NCBI GenBank assembly: GCA_961205875.1
Contig: OY540812.1
Span: forward strand, 27,537,098 to 27,601,097
DNA length: 64,000 bases
Origin: Sialis fuliginosa
Lineage: Eukaryota > Arthropoda > Insecta > Megaloptera > Sialidae
Reading direction: 5' to 3'
Each line of letters opens with the position of its first letter. The first letter of the stretch is position 1. Positions 59,190 through 64,000 of the stretch are shown in pieces. The notes under the pieces were generated by a model, which was not told where the DNA came from, made no database searches, and saw nothing but the letters and a program-made list of their open reading frames with translations. The translations under genes were made by a program, and so were the position numbers.

Positions 59190-59344
59190 CTTCCAGCCTT
59201 CTTTGACTTGTATCGTCCACATACAGTCCAAGGGGATCGAGTGTTGTATAGAGAACTTGACGCGTTCTTCCGGAATATCAGTTACGTTTATTAAGCCTTC
59301 GAATCCACCGACAGTGAGTTGGCAAGCTTCTACTTCTGGTTGGG
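59190..59344 (-). CDS. Exon: first half of CUB domain
   Basis: This is the most 5' exon visible. The acceptor AG is at 59346-59345 after a pyrimidine-rich stretch, and the donor GTGAGT is at 59189-59184. It starts with two bases of a split codon, so the upstream intron is phase 1, and it ends on a codon boundary. The 51 complete codons begin QPEVEACQLTVGGFEG and end VKEGWK. Cysteines 7 and 40 fit the first disulfide of a CUB domain, and the hydrophobic pattern around LDCMWTI is the usual CUB strand. It contains an N-glycosylation sequon, NVT. The open frame runs on past the acceptor toward 59366, but the good AG and the phase fit favour intron there. The upstream exon is not in the window. 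Confidence 0.88.
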
Positions 59345-59529
59345 CTGAAACCAAAGAAATAAACATATTTTAATCTATCATGACTAGTATAAGTGACTGT
59401 GAGTATAACATTATTTTATATAACCTCATATGTCAACATACCACGGAGAAAAATTGAACTAAAATTTTTGAAACAATTACAACTCCTAATAAAATAATAA
59501 TTAAATAATTCGGTCAAGTTCAGAAGTAC

Positions 59530-59755
59530 GTACTACGTTTTTTTTACCTAGATTTAGCTCCTTAGTACCCCCCTTAAAAAATATTTTTTTAGCAAATTTT
59601 TACATCTGTTACAAGAAACGCATTTTACATAATAAGTAAACATTTCAAGTTTCTAGTTTATATAGTTTACAAGATATTTTGATTTGAGTGAAAAGGACGG
59701 GCGGACGGACGACAAAGTGAGATTAATAGGGTTTCTTCGAACCCCTACAAACTAT
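59530..59755 (+). mobile_element. Dispersed repeat with GGACGGGCGGACGG tail
   Basis: 'gtgaaaaggacgggcggacg' and 'agggtttcttcgaacccct' are the inverse of 27420-27500 and resemble 11850-11890. Confidence 0.55.
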
Positions 59756-60819
59756 CCGTACTGCAATAATTTACAGACTTTTTGTATTTTTAAATAAAAT
59801 ATAATTTTTATAATAACTCTGTGAATCATTGCAATACGGATAGTAAATAAAAAAATCCTTTTAAAAAAAACTTTATTATAATATACATATAAATGCTAAT
59901 TACAAGACAGTTAACTTGAAAATGATAATAAGTTAGCTGTATTTTAAGTCATATTCTGCGATTCATAGAATGTAATACAATATTTTTTTTCTGTTTCAAA
60001 TATATTTATTTGATGCAAGTATAAATAGTTTATTATAAATATATTTTTAATTACATTAAATAATTCTTAAGGGTTCCGCACTGTGATATAAAACTTAAAA
60101 TTTTATAAAAATGTCAATATTACTGGCAACAAAGGGTTTTAAATAGAACATTTTTATTTAGAATATATTTATTTGTTTTAGTGTATTGGTCCAAATTATA
60201 CTGGCGTCGTTATATTTTACCAATCCTTAAAAAGTACTGTAGTTTCCTTCTTAATTATCAAAACTGTAAATCGATTAACAACAATAAACTGGCGATATGC
60301 TAAAGAGAAATTTCCAGATAGCGAGTACGTTGGATTATTCGGAACTATATAATTACTGAATTTACTGGTGTTAAAGTAAGAAGAGCTTTTGTTAAATAAC
60401 TTTTGTAATTAAAGAAATATTAAATACTATGGATAAAATTTGATTGCATTTTTAAGTTGCTCTGTTTTTCTGAAAGATTCTTAATTAAATTGTCGGATAT
60501 TTTAAAATACATAATATTTTTTAAATACATATGGCATTTAAAAAAAATGGGTGTGACTGTGTGGGAATGCACAGTCGAGGGATTGACGTAAATACGTTCC
60601 AAATCTAAAGTGGCGTCATTTGTGGCAGTGGGGTTAAATAAAACTCAGACTAGTGATGTGCTTGCGTGTCCTGTATACCTCCTGACTCCCTCAGTTATTG
60701 GTAATGGTATATTTTCCGATTGCTGCTAAGACGATCTTTTCAATTTTATGCGTCTTTAATAATTCATGCTGGCTTTTACGTGTATTTTAGCCAACATTCT
60801 GATTTTTTTATTGTATAAG

Positions 60820-61218
60820 CAGGGCTTCGAACCGGAACTGAACCGAAAACCGAAAACCGGAAAAACCGTTATTTTTTGCCGGAACGAAAACCGGAACAGA
60901 ACCGAAATAAAAATATCTTTTTTTTCGGTTCAGTACATGTTAAAATACGCGCGTTAACATGATCTTATTTCCTACTTCAATTGTTATTCGGACTATCATA
61001 CAAGTACTACCATAAAATATTCTAAATTATGGTAGAAAAATTTTTTTTAATACAAATAATTTTTTTTTAATTAATCACTCGGAGCTGAACCGAAAACCGA
61101 AAAAACCGGAAAAACCGTTATTTTTTGCGGAACGAAAACCGGAACCGAACCGAAATATATTTTTTTACTTGAACCGGAACGAAAACCGAAACGAAACAAA
61201 TAACGGTTCGAAGCCCTG
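60820..61218. mobile_element. hAT MITE, 'cggttttcggtt' family, copy 2
   Basis: CAGGGCTTCGAACCG at the left and CGGTTCGAAGCCCTG at the right are an exact 15-bp inverted pair. Flanks TGTATAAG and GTATAAAG are similar but not identical. Body as in the copy at 20959. Confidence 0.85.
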
Positions 61219-61237
61219 GTATAAAGGTTGTCAATCA

Positions 61238-61802
61238 CTAAAACTGGTTAAATGTTTTGATTTGTACTTGTTCCCCGTAAATCTATAACTGGAACTAAAA
61301 CCAGCGTACCTACTAGCTGCTCTGAGTGTCAAGCTATTCTGATTTTTAATCTACGCTAGTGCGCAAAAATAAAATTAATAACTTAAAAATTGTTCAATAT
61401 CAATAAAATCGAAGAGCCTGTCTATTAATTTAGGGAATGACGCGTTTACTTTTTGCAATTTGTTCTTTGTTTTTGTTATTTCTTATAATTTGTACGAATA
61501 TAAAAACATTTTTATTTATTTTTATTTAAAAAACTTTAATGAAAAAAATAAAACTGTCATTGCATAGAGAATATATTTTAATATACTATTATTTTTGTTT
61601 CAATTAAATTTAAAAAATCGTGTAAATACGAAATGTAATTTTTTTGTAAAGTTTTGCACTCATCAAAACTGATTAAATGTTTTGTTTCGTACTTGTACCT
61701 CATATATCGAATCGAGATCTATAACTTGAAATCAAAACCAGCGCGATAGCTGCTCTGAGTGTCAAACTGTACTGATTGTAATTTACGCTAGCGCGCAAAA
61801 TG
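61238..61802 (+). repeat. Direct duplication, units about 420 bp apart
   Basis: 61238-61370 and 61662-61802 share 'aaatgttttg', 'gtacttgt', 'atctataact', 'aaaaccagcg', 'agctgctctgagtgtcaa' and 'tacgctag.gcgcaaaa' in order. Confidence 0.65.
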
Positions 61803-62766
61803 ATCACTGCGTGTTTAGTTCTCCTCCACCCGTGCCGCATTTCCACGGAGTGGCACAATGTTAAATGGATACGGAATTATATGCCGTTTGGAATGAAACC
61901 AAAATCATCACAGTCGGATTTTTAGTTTTTGAGTTATTCAATAGTTTTTGATCACCCTGAAAACGTCACATCAAGTTTCTGAAATACCCCCCACCCTCGT
62001 CAGTATCAGGCGTGAAACACTAGACGTTATTTACGTCAAAAAACTGTATTATTATATTTAATGAAACTTATATACCTTTACATATTTTATACATAAATAA
62101 ATACAAAGGTATTTAAGTATAAATCTTACTTTCAGTAGAATAAATAGTTATTAAATAAAAACATATATGGCGTTGCCCTCGAGCGTTCGAAGAAATTATT
62201 AAACATATATTTAGGACACGTAGTTAACATATAGAAAATAAATATATAAATAGGTATATTTCCTTCATGCTCGAAGCTTTGACATTTCTTTATATAATAA
62301 ATATGATTTAAAAATATATTATAATGAGGTACATATGTACCTATATAAACACAGGTTTTTTTTCATATAAAAGTAAATTATCATGTATTTTTTAAATACT
62401 TCAAAGGTAGATTTTTTTATAAATAAGTTTTACAAGCGTACTAACTCAACTGTTTCAGTTAACAAAGTTTATACCGGGTGTTCCAGACCACCCGTCCACT
62501 ATGTTTTACGCCTAAACTATTGAAGATAGAGTTTTATGATAAAAAATTTACTATATATTATATCGACCCTAAAGAATTTCAGGAAAATATTTTCAACCCT
62601 CTAAAACTCCCCCTTAGGGTATATCCAAAAGTACATTATTTTAAAGATCATAAAAAAGTAAGAAACTTTTGTAAAAAAAATTTTTTCATACATTCAATTG
62701 TTTAGAAAATATGGTGACTTGTTTCCAAATTTTAGGGTGTTACTAAAAGTGCTCTAGTTTTGTTAA

Positions 62767-63229
62767 ATATTAATGAAATTTTATTTTTAAATTTTTATTT
62801 GAAAGTAGAAATAACGAACTTTTTAATGAGTGTCATACGCGACATATCAAAAATTCAAAACTTCAAATGGGGATAATTAAAAATTTTTTAATGGAATGAT
62901 ATATCAATTAATTCTTTATTTTAAAAAATATTTTTAAATTAACAACTTTTGTTAAGAAAATTTTAAATTAAAAATTATAATTTTTTTTTTAAATAAAATT
63001 TTTAATTTTCTTAACAAAAGTTGTTAATTTAAATATATTTTTTTAAATAAAGTACTAATTGATATATCATTCCATTTAAAATTTTTTAATTATCCCCATT
63101 TGAAGTTTTAAATTTTTGATATGTCGCGTATGGCACTTTAAAATATCCAAATCTCAAATAATCGTACATCATTAAAAAGTTCGTTATTTCTACTTTCAAA
63201 TAAAAATTTAAAAATAAAATTTCATTAAT
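62767..63229. repeat. Near-perfect 460-bp hairpin
   Basis: 'attaatgaaattttattttt' through 'ttaacaacttttgttaag' is followed almost at once by its inverse ending 'aaataaaatttcattaat'. Arms about 215 bp, loop about 30 bp. A one-sided end 'accgggtgttccagaccac' at 62474 may belong to the same element. Confidence 0.8.
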
Positions 63230-63394
63230 TTACAATGATTATTTTAAAATAAAATGTGTTATAAAACGGCCAAGTGCGTGTTGGGCATGCACATTATTGC
63301 ACATGATAGCGTTCCGTGTAGTCATTACGATTTATAAAAAGTGTTATTTCAAAAATTTTCATAAACTATTTTTTTTTGCTTACCGTGTTCGTTA

Positions 63395-63885
63395 TAATTT
63401 TCATTGAAAGTACTAATTAAAAGCTACATTATGGATTTTTTTAAAGATTTTTTGAATTCATAGTTGAGAAATTAGAGGGAGGAACGCTCTGACAATGACA
63501 TTGAAATATAAATATATCGTGACTGAAGGGTTAAAATCAAAAGGTTATTTAATGTTTTTTGTTGCATTTTAGGAAACCTATCTAACGATATTCCACTCAA
63601 TTGAGTAAGTGGAAAAAATATATGTTCACTCACAGCGGGATCCAAAAAAAATATTGACATTTTCGGTATTATTTTCAATGAAAGTACTAATTACAAGCTA
63701 CATTCTTGAAATTTTTTCAGATTTTTTATATCGATGGTTTAGAAAATAGAGGGGGGGGGGGACGCTCTGATAATGATATTTAAAAGCAAATAAATTGTGA
63801 CTGAAGGGTTTGTTACATTTTAGAAGACCTATCTAAATATCCCACACTTAATGGATTAAGTGAAAAAAAATACTTTTCAGTATAT
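63395..63885 (+). repeat. Direct tandem repeat, about 275-bp unit
   Basis: 'tcattgaaagtactaatt', 'aagctacatt', 'gacgctctgataatgatat'-like, 'gtgactgaagggtt' and 'acctatctaa' occur in the same order at 63400-63600 and 63675-63840. Pieces also occur at 41740. Probably a LINE tail duplicated in tandem. Confidence 0.6.
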
Positions 63886-64000
63886 GGAAAGGGTGTCAAA
63901 TATGTTTATTTTTTTCAAAAACTTTATCATTTCTGTTTTGGGGTTATCAGTCTTCGTCCGTTTCCAAATTTCATCTTACTCGGTATAAAATTTATATAGA

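Larger units (their letters stand above)
10290..59344 (-). other. Partial gene: CUB-LDLa single-pass membrane protein with stop-readthrough tail
   Basis: Seven minus-strand exons form one gene that enters from beyond the right edge of the window. Every junction has an AG acceptor and a GT donor (GTGAGT, GTAAGT, GTGAGT, GTAAAT, GTAATT, GTAAGT), and the phases match across all six joins (0, 1, 0, 0, 1, 1). Counting from the first complete codon, the product has a CUB domain (about 7-125), an LDLa module (134-168), a helix (181-201) and a cytoplasmic tail (202-606, or to 704 with readthrough). Order and topology match Neto and LEV-10 type proteins, which act as auxiliary subunits or clustering partners of glutamate or acetylcholine receptors. 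That role is an inference from architecture. The signal peptide and any further CUB domains would be upstream, outside the window. The introns are large, up to 15 kb, as is common for insect neuronal genes. Confidence 0.88.
59345..64000 (-). other. Intron upstream of the first visible exon
   Basis: The phase-1 acceptor at 59345-59346 requires a further exon beyond the window. No exon with signal peptide or CUB character is visible up to 64000. Contains the hAT copy 2, a direct duplication and a hairpin (listed separately). Confidence 0.6.

Overview
This is a very AT-rich, intron-dominated stretch of animal nuclear DNA, almost certainly from an insect. The reasons are long introns with standard GT/AG borders, dense small DNA transposons (hAT-, piggyBac-, PIF/Harbinger-, pogo- and mariner-type) and decayed LINE tails. 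The frequent 'taggtacctat' AT motifs faintly suggest a hemipteran, but I cannot fix the order or species.

One host gene can be supported. It lies on the minus strand from 59344 down to 10290, and its 5' end is outside the window. Seven exons join with fully matching splice phases: 59344-59190, 58042-57799, 53388-53276, 37982-37848, 25535-25421, 22975-22688 and 11356-10587. The visible product is 606 complete residues. It runs from a CUB domain with four cysteines, through a six-cysteine LDL-receptor class A module and one transmembrane helix, to a long, disordered, Ser/His/Pro-rich cytoplasmic tail. This is the architecture of Neto/LEV-10-like auxiliary proteins of ionotropic receptors. I do not assign an ortholog.

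The most interesting signal is at the 3' end of this gene. The reading frame stops at a single UGA (10586-10584) in the context UGA-C, then continues in the same frame for 97 more protein-like codons to a second UGA (10292-10290). A perfect 6-bp hairpin begins 16 nt after the first stop. This is a strong candidate for programmed stop-codon readthrough giving a 606- and a 704-residue form. The extension carries a PP1-type SILK motif and a TQT motif of the kind bound by dynein light chain LC8.

The rest of the window is introns and 3' flank full of repeats. Many have exact target-site duplications: a Harbinger-type MITE (2430-2938), three nested elements at 6522-7458, hAT MITEs at 7813, 20959, 24438, 47866 and 60820, piggyBac-type MITEs at 16150 and 21863, and pogo-like elements at 7551, 16989 and 32928. 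There is an inverted dimer of a mariner-like transposase fragment (40141-41008). Several long fold-back elements (13765-14822, 20620-21506, 36619-37491, 54481-55225, 62767-63229) would each form a long hairpin in RNA. Those inside the gene lie in the primary transcript of the CUB-LDLa gene.

I see no rRNA, tRNA, CRISPR array or bacterial-type gene.
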